From: CAZUSO01 sp964622775
GTDB lineage: Bacteria > Bacteroidota > Bacteroidia > Chitinophagales > Chitinophagaceae
Reading direction: 5' to 3'
Length of the DNA stretch: 5,277 nucleotides
Assembly (NCBI GenBank): GCA_964622775.1
Contig: CAZUSO010000111.1
Location: 1-5,277 of the forward strand
Shown: positions 1 through 5,277 of the stretch, in pieces
How positions within the stretch are numbered: position 1 is the first letter of the stretch
Layout of the letters: every line of letters begins with the position of its first letter
Notes under the pieces: generated by a model
Databases searched by the model: none
What the model was told of the DNA's origin: nothing
Seen by the model: only the letters and a program-made list of their open reading frames with translations
Translations under genes and position numbers: made by a program

Positions 1-39
1 GTAGGCGAGTCCACATTCGTGGCGTATTGCGTCAGACAT
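1..39 (-). CDS. Amidophosphoribosyltransferase-like class II glutamine amidotransferase, N-terminal fragment (PurF-type)
   Basis: Reading the minus strand from the ATG at 39-37 gives 13 codons, MSDAIRHECGLAY, before the gene leaves the window. This matches the start I remember for the long Bacteroidota amidophosphoribosyltransferase-like proteins (MSDxIKHECGIA). In class II (Ntn) amidotransferases the propeptide is cut off so that the Cys of the ECG/CG motif becomes the N-terminal nucleophile; here that is Cys9. The family moves ammonia from glutamine to PRPP in the first step of purine synthesis. Bacteroidota often carry two PurF-like proteins, and 13 residues cannot show whether this one is the true biosynthetic enzyme. 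A -7 box lies only 7 bases upstream of the ATG, which supports this start. The gene diverges from the DUF2461 gene. Confidence 0.6.
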   Translation of the reverse strand, partial: MSDAIRHECGLAY

Positions 40-46
40 TAGGGCG

Positions 47-54
47 CAAAGGTA
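47..54 (-). promoter_or_regulatory. Bacteroidota -7 promoter box for the PurF-type gene
   Basis: The minus strand reads TACCTTTG, an exact match to the Bacteroidota -7 consensus TAnnTTTG. It ends 7 bases before the ATG at 39, so transcription would begin at or just before the start codon and give a nearly leaderless mRNA. No well-placed -33 TTTG is seen: the closest, CAAA on the plus strand at 68-71, leaves a spacer of only 13 bases. Confidence 0.6.
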
Positions 55-113
55 ACGGTAATTTCCTCAAAAAAGCAGAAAGTGAATTAGCGCTTATCTA
101 TTGTACTATACCT

Positions 114-121
114 TATCTTTA
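114..121 (+). promoter_or_regulatory. Weak candidate -7 box for the DUF2461 gene
   Basis: TATCTTTA matches TAnnTTTG except for the last base and lies 46 bases before the ATG at 168. No TTTG stands at the expected distance upstream. It is the best candidate in the 128-base divergent gap, but weak. Confidence 0.25.
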
Positions 122-167
122 TGGTGTCAAAATCAAAACAACAGTTCATTATTTAAAAGCAATTACA

Positions 168-821
168 ATGGATAAATCAACGCTGCAATTTCTTAAAAGC
201 TTAAAATCCAATAACAATAAGGAATGGATGGACGCAAACAAAAAGACATATCAAAACGCAAAGGCGGATTTTGAAGATTTTGTTGCGCAGCTTATTCCGT
301 TATTAGGAAAAATGGATGATGTGCTTGCCGGCCTGGAGCCTAAGCAATGTATCTTCCGCCTGAACCGGGATATTCGTTTTTCTAATGATAAATCTCCATA
401 CAAAACCCACTTTGGCGCGGTTTTCTGCCGTGGCGGCAGAAAAAGTCCCGATGCGGGATATTATTTTCATCTGGAGCCGGGCGCTTCCTTTGCCGGGGGC
501 GGTATTTGGATGCCGGATCCGAACCATCTCCGAAGTATCCGCCAGGAAATTGATTATAACTTTGCCGGTTTCACCGCTGTTATTCAGGAGAAAAAATTCA
601 AAAAATTTTTTCCGAAGATTGAGGGCGATGCTTTAGTGCGTCCGCCGAAAGGCTATGAGGAGAGCAACCCTGCTATTGAATACCTGAAAAAAAAGAACTT
701 TACCATAGGCACATCATTACCGGACAAAGACCTGACGAGCCCTTCTTTGGTTAAAACAACAGGGGATATCTTTGAAACCATGCGGCCTTTTATTGATTTT
801 CTGAATCATGCCGTCGGGTAG
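168..821 (+). CDS. DUF2461 (TIGR02453-family) protein, 217 aa
   Basis: This is a conserved protein of unknown biochemical role, expected in the cytoplasm since no signal peptide or membrane segment is visible. Family hallmarks recalled for DUF2461 appear in order: LKSNNNKEWMDANK near residues 12-25, the central block FRLNRDIRFSNDKSPYKTHF at 63-82, a GYYFHLEPG strand at 97-105, GGGIWMPDP at 110-118 and RPPKGY at 158-163. The length fits the usual size of about 220 residues. The frame is open upstream to position 27, but the ATG at 168 is chosen: the family motif LQFLKSLKxNN begins right after it, and a start at 27 would overlap the divergent PurF-type start and its promoter. The upstream sequence is A-rich with no Shine-Dalgarno, as usual in the phylum. 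It appears to be a single-gene unit facing the barrel gene. Family assignment is firm; function is unknown. Confidence 0.9.
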   Translation: MDKSTLQFLKSLKSNNNKEWMDANKKTYQNAKADFEDFVAQLIPLLGKMDDVLAGLEPKQCIFRLNRDIRFSNDKSPYKTHFGAVFCRGGRKSPDAGYYFHLEPGASFAGGGIWMPDPNHLRSIRQEIDYNFAGFTAVIQEKKFKKFFPKIEGDALVRPPKGYEESNPAIEYLKKKNFTIGTSLPDKDLTSPSLVKTTGDIFETMRPFIDFLNHAVG

Positions 822-1034
822 GAGCTGAACGCTTATACTGTTAAGTCAAAGTGCAAAAGTCAAAACAGTAAAAGTTCTGACAAACAATACTCAACTTCTG
901 ATATTCGATTGAGCATCAGTACCCAAAATCCCTGCCCTTAGGTAATCTCCTGCCCAATATTCCCAACTGCAAATCTCAGATCAATCTTCAATACAAAATG
1001 TGATGATGTCGAGACTTTAATACAGGCTGTTTTT
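822..1034. other. Convergent intergenic gap, no gene seen
   Basis: These 213 bases separate the stops of two converging genes. I see no believable reading frame and no clear intrinsic terminator for either gene. The left part holds the AAGTCAAA repeat cluster listed separately. The run of seven T at 1030-1036 overlaps the barrel gene's stop and has no adjoining stable stem. Confidence 0.6.
836..870. repeat. Short inverted repeat enclosing AAGTCAAA direct repeats
   Basis: TACTGTT at 836-842 is the exact reverse complement of AACAGTA at 864-870. Between them AAGTCAAA occurs at 843-850 and again at 857-864, with a further AAAAGT just after. Similar AAAGTC-rich strings are familiar noncoding filler in Bacteroidota genomes. 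With seven AT-rich base pairs and a 21-base loop, a functional hairpin is doubtful. Confidence 0.4.
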
Positions 1035-1751
1035 TTATAAGCCCGACAGGCATATACCGATGGAGTACGGATAAACTTCCGGGCCCTGCCCCTGCTTGAA
1101 CAATTGGGCCATGTTATAGGAGCCGACCACGGAAAGATTGCCCCATCCGATGCGTACGGAAGGTGCAAAACGCCAGGTTTCCACATAACGTTTGGTGACC
1201 GCCTTTTCATTAATATATTGGTTACCCACATTTACGCGATCCTTGGTATGCGCATTCATCAGCAGACCCACCCGCATGCCGATGGCCATCTTGAAGCCCC
1301 GGTTGCGATTGTCTTTATTTCCGTAAAACCTCAGCTCAAAGGGTGCTTCTATATAGGTTGTGCTGAATTTAGAACGCTTGTAATCAAGTGTGGCAACAGA
1401 GTCAAGGGTCAGAAAGCTAATCTGGCTCGCCCCGGTATTCATCACGACGCGCTGGTCTTTGAAATAGATATTGCTGTTGGCCACACCCAGTCCGGCTGCA
1501 AAGCTGAAATGGGATTTGGCGATTGGGAAATCATAACAAACATAGAAATTCAGGCCTCTGCCAATACCGCTGGTTTTGATGCTGTCGGGTGTATTGTTCC
1601 AGCCTTCATAAGTGAGTTGCAACATGGCAAAATCCCTGGAAGGCTTGAATGTTTTTTTTGTCCCGGATGACGAGCCGGCCGGTGCATCCTGCGCATGAAT
1701 ATCACTCCAGCAAAATGCAACAAGGATAAATAATAAGGCACTTTTTCTCAT
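1035..1751 (-). CDS. Outer-membrane beta-barrel (PorT/OMP_b-brl-like) protein, 238 aa
   Basis: This is probably a small outer-membrane barrel protein with no assignable substrate. Residues 1-20 form a signal peptide: MRKS, a hydrophobic core LLFILVAF, then IHA before Gln21. Cys14 is not in a lipobox, since Phe precedes it, so lipidation is unlikely. The mature part alternates polar and hydrophobic residues in strand-sized pieces, for example FAMLQLTYEGW (41-51), GLNFYVCYDF (66-75), HFSFAAGLGVANS (81-93), TTYIEAPFELRFYG (131-144), FKMAIGMRVGLLM (153-165) and RFAPSVRIGWGNLSVVGSY (194-212). YIEAPFELRF resembles the YxExPxxLRF strand common in Bacteroidota PorT-like barrels. The chain ends in SIGICLSGL, so there is no aromatic last residue of the kind classic barrel signals use. 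The ATG at 1751 is supported by the signal peptide and a -7 box 19 bases upstream. The class is well supported; the role is unknown. Confidence 0.82.
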   Translation of the reverse strand: MRKSALLFILVAFCWSDIHAQDAPAGSSSGTKKTFKPSRDFAMLQLTYEGWNNTPDSIKTSGIGRGLNFYVCYDFPIAKSHFSFAAGLGVANSNIYFKDQRVVMNTGASQISFLTLDSVATLDYKRSKFSTTYIEAPFELRFYGNKDNRNRGFKMAIGMRVGLLMNAHTKDRVNVGNQYINEKAVTKRYVETWRFAPSVRIGWGNLSVVGSYNMAQLFKQGQGPEVYPYSIGICLSGL

Positions 1752-1770
1752 AAATTTTCTGAATTGGGCG

Positions 1771-1798
1771 CAAAGATAATCTTTTTCACCGGGGCAAA
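1771..1798 (-). promoter_or_regulatory. Promoter of the outer-membrane barrel gene
   Basis: The minus strand has TTTG (plus 1795-1798) as -33 element, a 16-base spacer, and an exact TATCTTTG -7 box (plus 1771-1778). The box ends 19 bases before the ATG, implying a short leader. The -7 box overlaps a perfect palindrome, AAAGAT-A-ATCTTT, at 1772-1784. The spacer is slightly shorter than is typical for the phylum. Confidence 0.65.
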
Positions 1799-1812
1799 TA
1801 TGGCTTTTTCTT

Positions 1813-1841
1813 TTTGCGGTACTAACGGATGCGTACCTTTG
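1813..1841 (+). promoter_or_regulatory. Promoter of the dipeptide epimerase gene
   Basis: TTTG at 1813-1816, a 17-base spacer and an exact TACCTTTG -7 box at 1834-1841 form a good Bacteroidota promoter. Transcription should begin a few bases after 1841, leaving a leader of roughly 30 bases before the ATG at 1876. This also argues against the upstream TTG at 1846 as translation start, which would sit at the transcript's first bases. Confidence 0.7.
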
Positions 1842-1875
1842 TTTATTGTTTCCATTGCAAAAAGCTAATGATAAA

Positions 1876-2892
1876 ATGCTTCGCTTAAATTACAAGTCCT
1901 ATCGTTTTCCCTTTGAATTTCCCTTCGCCATTTCCAAAGGAACTAAAACGGAACAGCTCTCATTAATAGTAGCGCTTCAGATGGGTTCCATGCGGGGCCT
2001 GGGTGAGGCAACCGCCATTACTTATTATAATGTGACAACGGAGGATATGGTGCAACAGCTGGAAAAGAACCGGGCTGTTATTGAAAAATATGCTCTGATT
2101 TCTCCCGAAAGATTCTGGCATTTCCTGCATCACCTCCTGCCCGGAAGTAACTTTCTGATTGCAGCTTTGGATATGGCTGCATGGGATATTTGGGCTCAGA
2201 TGAAACGACAGCCTTTGTGGAAGATGCTGGGGCTGGAGTGGAAGGACATTCCTTTAACGGACTATACTATCGGGCTGACTACTCCGGATGAAGTGGAAAG
2301 CAGAATCCGGCAAAAGCCCTGGCCGGTGTATAAATTGAAGATGGGTTCAGAACAGGATTTGCCTGCTTTAGAGGCCATGAGGAGTCATACGGATGCCATA
2401 ATTCGTATTGATGCCAATGAAGGCTGGACTTTTGAAACGGCAAAACAACTGTATCCGCACCTGAAGCGGATGCAGATTGAGCTGATAGAACAGCCTTTTC
2501 AACGGGATGATAAAGATGCTCTGATGCGTTTCAGGGAGTTTTCCGATATTCCGGTAATTGCGGACGAAGCCTGCCGTACGGAATCTGACCTGGAGCAATG
2601 TATTGCGTTGTATGACGGCGTAAATATTAAACTGAGCAAATGCGGAGGCATTACCCCTGCAATGCGCATGGTTAGAAGGTTGCGCCAGGAAGGGAAAAAA
2701 ATTATGCTGGGCGGTATGTGTGAAAATATTGTTGGTGCCACCGCACTGGCTCATCTGTTGCCGGCAGCTGATTATGCCGACATTGACGGGCCTCTTTTAT
2801 TAAAGGAACACCTTGGATCCGGGCTGAGCTATGACGCAGGTCGGATGACTTTGCCCAACCTTTCCGGTATAGGGGTTCGTCTTTTTTCCTGA
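1876..2892 (+). CDS. Dipeptide epimerase, enolase superfamily (L-Ala-D/L-Glu epimerase type), 338 aa
   Basis: This is a cytoplasmic, Mg2+-dependent enzyme expected to epimerise the second residue of a dipeptide, classically L-Ala-D-Glu from murein turnover to L-Ala-L-Glu so that it can be catabolised. All muconate-lactonizing-subgroup landmarks are present: an N-terminal capping domain to about residue 125; KxK in YKLKMG (Lys153, Lys155); metal ligands Asp179 (RIDAN), Glu205 (IEQPF) and Asp230 (ADEA); and the opposite-face lysine Lys252 in NIKLSKCGG. The late DIDG motif (Asp302, Asp304) corresponds to the Asp-x-Asp that grips the dipeptide amino group in dipeptide epimerases; it separates this protein from o-succinylbenzoate synthase and muconate enzymes. 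Length is normal. The ATG at 1876 is preferred over the in-frame TTG at 1846 because of the promoter position. Specificity is uncertain: some Bacteroidota homologues prefer other dipeptides, such as D-Ala-D-Ala or hydrophobic ones. Confidence 0.9.
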   Translation: MLRLNYKSYRFPFEFPFAISKGTKTEQLSLIVALQMGSMRGLGEATAITYYNVTTEDMVQQLEKNRAVIEKYALISPERFWHFLHHLLPGSNFLIAALDMAAWDIWAQMKRQPLWKMLGLEWKDIPLTDYTIGLTTPDEVESRIRQKPWPVYKLKMGSEQDLPALEAMRSHTDAIIRIDANEGWTFETAKQLYPHLKRMQIELIEQPFQRDDKDALMRFREFSDIPVIADEACRTESDLEQCIALYDGVNIKLSKCGGITPAMRMVRRLRQEGKKIMLGGMCENIVGATALAHLLPAADYADIDGPLLLKEHLGSGLSYDAGRMTLPNLSGIGVRLFS

Positions 2893-2931
2893 ATTTGGAT
2901 TACGGATATAACAATTTTTCAACATTTTGAT

Positions 2932-2938
2932 TAAATTG
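2932..2938 (+). promoter_or_regulatory. Degenerate -7-like box before the C10 peptidase gene
   Basis: TAAATTG followed by CACC resembles the common TAnnTTTGCACC arrangement but lacks one T, and no TTTG stands at a proper -33 distance. With only 71 bases after the epimerase stop and no terminator between, the peptidase could use this weak promoter, read-through from upstream, or both. Confidence 0.25.
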
Positions 2939-2963
2939 CACCTTGCAAATAAAAACACATAAA

Positions 2964-4814
2964 ATGAAAAAACTATTTACACTCCTTAGTTTCTTTTTAC
3001 TTGGAGGACTTACGTTTGCCAATCCGGTAAATGAGCAGACGGCAAAGATTGCCGGACAGCATTTTCTTACGGGGAAATATACGCCGGGAATTGAGATTAC
3101 TTTAGCTCAAACCTATTATAACAATGAAAACATACCGGCAATGTATGTCTTCAATATCGCTAATTCCAATGGTTTTGTGATTGTTGCCGGCGACGATGCC
3201 GTGCAGCCGGTATTAGCCTATTCTGCGGAAAGCCGGTTTTATACCGCAAACATGCCCTCGCATATTGCCTGGTGGATCAATGGATACCGGGAACAGATCA
3301 GCAATGTGATGACGGCTCAAAAAGCGGCAAGCCCTGAGATTGCAGCGCAGTGGAACCTATTGCTGGCCGGTAGTGATATCGGTTCAACAGCAAACCGTGC
3401 TACCGGTGTTGCACCACTGATAAACACGCTTTGGGATCAGATGCCTTATTATAATGCTTTATGCCCGGTTCCCGGCGGAGATGGCAGCTCAACACCTTCG
3501 GGCTGCGTAGCCACGGCTATGGCGCAGGTCATGTATTATTGGCAATGGCCGGTTACCGGTACCGGTTCGCATACTTATATGGAGAATGATTTCGGTTCCC
3601 TGTCGGCTGATTTTGGCGGCACTACTTATGACTGGGCGAATATGCCGCTGGAGCTGATCCCCATTTCTACCAGTGAGCAGGTGACGGCAGTAGCAACCTT
3701 AATGTATCATTGTGGCGTTGCTGTGGAAATGGACTATGACCTTGCTGATAACGGCGGAAGCGGCGCTATGTCCATATCGTATGGAGGCCCCTTGCCTTGC
3801 GCTGAAAATGCCTTGGTGGATTATTTTGGTTATGATGCATCCCAACAGGGATTGGATCGTGGTGATTACCCCGATGATGAAGAGTGGATATCTATCCTGA
3901 AAAATAGCTTAGATCAGTCTTTCCCCATCTTGTATGGTGGCTCCGGAACGGAAGGGGGTCATGAATGGGTGATAGACGGTTATGATGATGATGATTTTTT
4001 TCACTGCAACTGGGGCTGGGGCGGATTGAGCAACGGGTACTTTACCGTGAACGCCATGGATCCTGATGTACTGGGCACCGGCGGCGGTGATGGCGGATTT
4101 AATGAGATGCAGGATGCCATCGTGGGCATTCATCCTGTCGGCAATATCACGCCTCCCGATGATACCACACCGGGCGATGGTGATATCGTGGTGAATGCCG
4201 CACTCAGTGTGAGTGCCGCTTCCATATACTGGAACCAGTCTTTCACCATTTCTTCCGCGCTGTTCAACGCTACCAATGGGAATTTCAACGGAGATTATAC
4301 AGCGGCGGTTTACCGCGCATCGGACAACTCCTTCGTATCTTATATTCAAACCTTCAGCAATCAGATTATCCTGTCTCAGACAATACCGGAAGTAAGTTTT
4401 ACGACTTCTGGAATTGCTGCAATGACGCCGGGACAATATTATGCCCGCATTCTCTACCGTAAACAGGGAGGTAGTACACAATGGATTCCGGTGCCCGTTG
4501 CTGATAATGAGATTGTTAATCGTGTAAATATTACGGTGGTGAATAATCCTTCCGGTATTAATGATATTAATCCGGCTGATTTAATTCAGGTTTATCCCAA
4601 TCCTGCTCATGAATCCGTACAAATTAATCTGGATCGTTTTGTGCCGGAGGTGAAGGCAATCACGCTGTTGAATATGCAGGGGCAAATCATTCGCGAGATA
4701 CCGGTAAGCCACCATGTTGCGCTGTCTGTATCCGAGCTTTCGGGCGGGGTTTATTTTATCCGGCTGGATTCCGGTGCAGGTACTTTCACTAAAAAAATTG
4801 TAGTGAAGCATTAA
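2964..4814 (+). CDS. Secreted C10 (streptopain-like) cysteine peptidase with T9SS C-terminal sorting domain, 616 aa
   Basis: This is an exported papain-fold protease of MEROPS family C10, related to SpeB, interpain and PrtT. A signal peptide at residues 1-19 (MKK, hydrophobic core, TFA before Asn20) directs Sec export. Residues about 20-115 match the Spi-type inhibitory prodomain (FVIVAGDDAVQPVLAYS, then HIAWWINGYREQI). The catalytic domain spans about 150-392: a candidate oxyanion Gln159 (LWDQMPYYN), nucleophile Cys181 (SGCVATAMAQVMYYW), catalytic His333 (GGHEWVIDGY), then NWGWGG at 349-354 and the C10-typical LGTGGGDGGFN at 370-380. An Asp/Pro/Gly/Thr linker (about 393-408) leads to a beta-rich domain (409-525). 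Residues about 541-616 form a type A sorting domain: VYPNPA, LLNMQGQII, LSGGVYFIRL, KKIVVKH. T9SS should carry it across the outer membrane and release it or anchor it on the surface. The ATG at 2964 is chosen because it opens the signal peptide. No catalytic residue is missing. The natural substrate is unknown. Confidence 0.95.
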   Translation: MKKLFTLLSFFLLGGLTFANPVNEQTAKIAGQHFLTGKYTPGIEITLAQTYYNNENIPAMYVFNIANSNGFVIVAGDDAVQPVLAYSAESRFYTANMPSHIAWWINGYREQISNVMTAQKAASPEIAAQWNLLLAGSDIGSTANRATGVAPLINTLWDQMPYYNALCPVPGGDGSSTPSGCVATAMAQVMYYWQWPVTGTGSHTYMENDFGSLSADFGGTTYDWANMPLELIPISTSEQVTAVATLMYHCGVAVEMDYDLADNGGSGAMSISYGGPLPCAENALVDYFGYDASQQGLDRGDYPDDEEWISILKNSLDQSFPILYGGSGTEGGHEWVIDGYDDDDFFHCNWGWGGLSNGYFTVNAMDPDVLGTGGGDGGFNEMQDAIVGIHPVGNITPPDDTTPGDGDIVVNAALSVSAASIYWNQSFTISSALFNATNGNFNGDYTAAVYRASDNSFVSYIQTFSNQIILSQTIPEVSFTTSGIAAMTPGQYYARILYRKQGGSTQWIPVPVADNEIVNRVNITVVNNPSGINDINPADLIQVYPNPAHESVQINLDRFVPEVKAITLLNMQGQIIREIPVSHHVALSVSELSGGVYFIRLDSGAGTFTKKIVVKH

Positions 4815-4839
4815 GTTTTGTTTCAGCAAATAAATTTCC

Positions 4840-4877
4840 AAACGGTCGGGTGATTTTTACCCGGCCGTTTTAGTTTT
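4840..4877 (+). terminator. Intrinsic terminator of the C10 peptidase gene
   Basis: AAACGGTCGGGT (4840-4851) pairs over all 12 positions with ACCCGGCCGTTT (4859-4870), with a single G-T wobble, around a 7-base loop GATTTTT. A T-rich tail, TAGTTTT, follows. It starts 25 bases after the peptidase stop. The A-rich left and T-rich right flanks would also let it work, less strongly, on the other strand. Confidence 0.88.
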
Positions 4878-5242
4878 GGGTGAAAAAGGGGTTTAAGTCC
4901 GAACTTTTGCGCAGGGACACGAGGGAGCAAAGGCGCAAATTTTCGTGTAAAGGGCGCAGCTTTCATCCTATCTGTGCATTGTCTTTATGTCTGTAATATA
5001 AATAGCCCGGCTGGAATCCGGGGAAGGGATTTATTTTTGGGTTGAGTTGATTATGAATAAAAATGGTATGAGTTCCGGTAGGTGAAAAAATTCGTACACC
5101 GGCAGAGATGGAATGGAAAATTAATAATCAATAAGCTGATAATAATAATGAGATGGACACGGTTTGTTTCGGGAACGGGTAATTTGTGTCATAAAATTTT
5201 TCAAGTCTGTTTTTCGTAGCAAAAATTCAGGCTAAAATTTTA
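4878..5242. other. Noncoding intergenic stretch, about 365 bases
   Basis: Both strands hold only very short frames, such as a 10-codon frame from the ATG at 5053, and no RNA gene is recognisable. The left third contains the GCGCA-type repeat listed separately. The right part, from about 5040, is AT-rich and leads into the -7 box at 5243. A 5-bp CCCGG/CCGGG stem at 5006-5022 is too weak to call a terminator. Confidence 0.6.
4909..4960. repeat. Degenerate GCGCA repeat with nested inverted repeats
   Basis: GCGCA recurs at 4909 (then GG), 4933 (then AA) and 4954 (then GC). ACACGA at 4917-4922 is the exact reverse complement of TCGTGT at 4943-4948, and GCGC at 4909-4912 faces GCGC at 4954-4957 at nearly the same distance outside it. 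The text, with GCAAAGGCGCAAA in the middle, resembles degraded dispersed intergenic repeats seen in Bacteroidota genomes. With one copy in the window, that origin is an inference. Confidence 0.4.
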
Positions 5243-5250
5243 TACATTTG
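5243..5250 (+). promoter_or_regulatory. -7 promoter box for a gene beyond the right edge
   Basis: TACATTTG matches TAnnTTTG exactly and is followed by an A-rich leader without ATG up to the window end. The start codon should therefore lie just outside. No TTTG sits at -33; instead a perfect palindrome TAAAATTTTA (5233-5242) abuts the box. Confidence 0.5.
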
Positions 5251-5277
5251 TCAGCATTTCATAAATAAAAACCAACG

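Noticed and set aside
27..167. A 47-codon N-terminal extension of the DUF2461 gene
   Set aside because: It would overlap the divergent PurF-type start codon and its promoter, and it has no family resemblance. The recognised family motif starts right after the ATG at 168.
1030..1036. Run of seven T as a terminator for the converging genes
   Set aside because: It overlaps the barrel gene's stop codon and has no stable stem beside it in either direction.
938..1231. A 97-codon minus-strand frame running past the end of the barrel gene
   Set aside because: It overlaps the barrel gene in another frame, has no recognisable domain, and its composition reads as a shadow. Only its last part lies outside the barrel gene.
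1104..1670. A long plus-strand frame (188 codons) opposite the barrel gene
   Set aside because: It is antisense to a gene with a clear signal peptide, barrel strands and promoter. The translation shows no family features.
1846..1875. TTG at 1846 as start of the epimerase
   Set aside because: It falls 5 bases after the -7 box, at the expected first transcribed bases. The ATG at 1876 fits the family's N-terminus.
2943..2963. TTG at 2943 as start of the C10 peptidase
   Set aside because: The ATG at 2964 directly opens a standard signal peptide (MKKLFTLLSFFLL); the extra seven residues would only bury it.
3909..4481. A 190-codon minus-strand frame opposite the C10 peptidase
   Set aside because: It lies wholly antisense to the catalytic and spacer regions of an unmistakable peptidase, and its Arg/Cys/Ile-rich translation has no domain signal.
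5006..5022. CCCGG/CCGGG hairpin as a second terminator
   Set aside because: There are only five base pairs with a 7-base loop, and the T-rich stretch does not follow directly.
5075..5102. CCGGT...ACCGG inverted repeat as an operator or RNA element
   Set aside because: It is a five-base stem with an 18-base gap, within what chance would give in a noncoding stretch of this length.

Overview
This window comes from a member of the Bacteroidota, possibly a Chitinophagia- or Sphingobacteriia-like lineage. Three things in the sequence point there. The promoters carry TAnnTTTG -7 boxes, with TTTG -33 elements where one can be found. No start codon has a Shine-Dalgarno sequence; the upstream stretches are A-rich. 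One secreted protein ends in a Por/type IX secretion (T9SS) C-terminal sorting domain. The lineage below phylum level is a guess.

Layout, left to right. (1) Positions 1-39, minus strand: the first 13 codons of a class II glutamine amidotransferase that looks like the Bacteroidota amidophosphoribosyltransferase (PurF-type). Its -7 box lies almost on the start codon. (2) 168-821, plus strand: a complete DUF2461/TIGR02453-family protein of unknown function. (3) 822-1034: a convergent gap with short AAGTCAAA-type repeats and no gene. (4) 1035-1751, minus strand: an exported outer-membrane beta-barrel protein of the PorT/OMP_b-brl type. (5) 1752-1875: a compact divergent promoter region serving the barrel gene and the next gene. 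(6) 1876-2892, plus strand: an enolase-superfamily dipeptide epimerase (L-Ala-D/L-Glu type) with all catalytic residues present. (7) 2964-4814, plus strand: a secreted C10 (streptopain-like) cysteine peptidase with signal peptide, inhibitory prodomain, catalytic domain, a beta-rich spacer domain and a T9SS sorting domain. A strong intrinsic terminator follows at 4840-4877. (8) 4878-5277: noncoding, with a degenerate inverted/direct repeat near 4909-4960 and a -7 promoter box at 5243-5250 for a gene beyond the right edge.

The epimerase and peptidase are co-directional, 71 bases apart, with no terminator between them. They could be partly co-transcribed and both concern peptide breakdown: the peptidase outside the cell, the epimerase on dipeptides in the cytoplasm. 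That link is an inference from adjacency. The other genes look like unrelated single units. I found no mobile element, CRISPR array, tRNA or rRNA, and no convincing new system. The findings are modest ones about promoter architecture, domain architecture and intergenic repeats.
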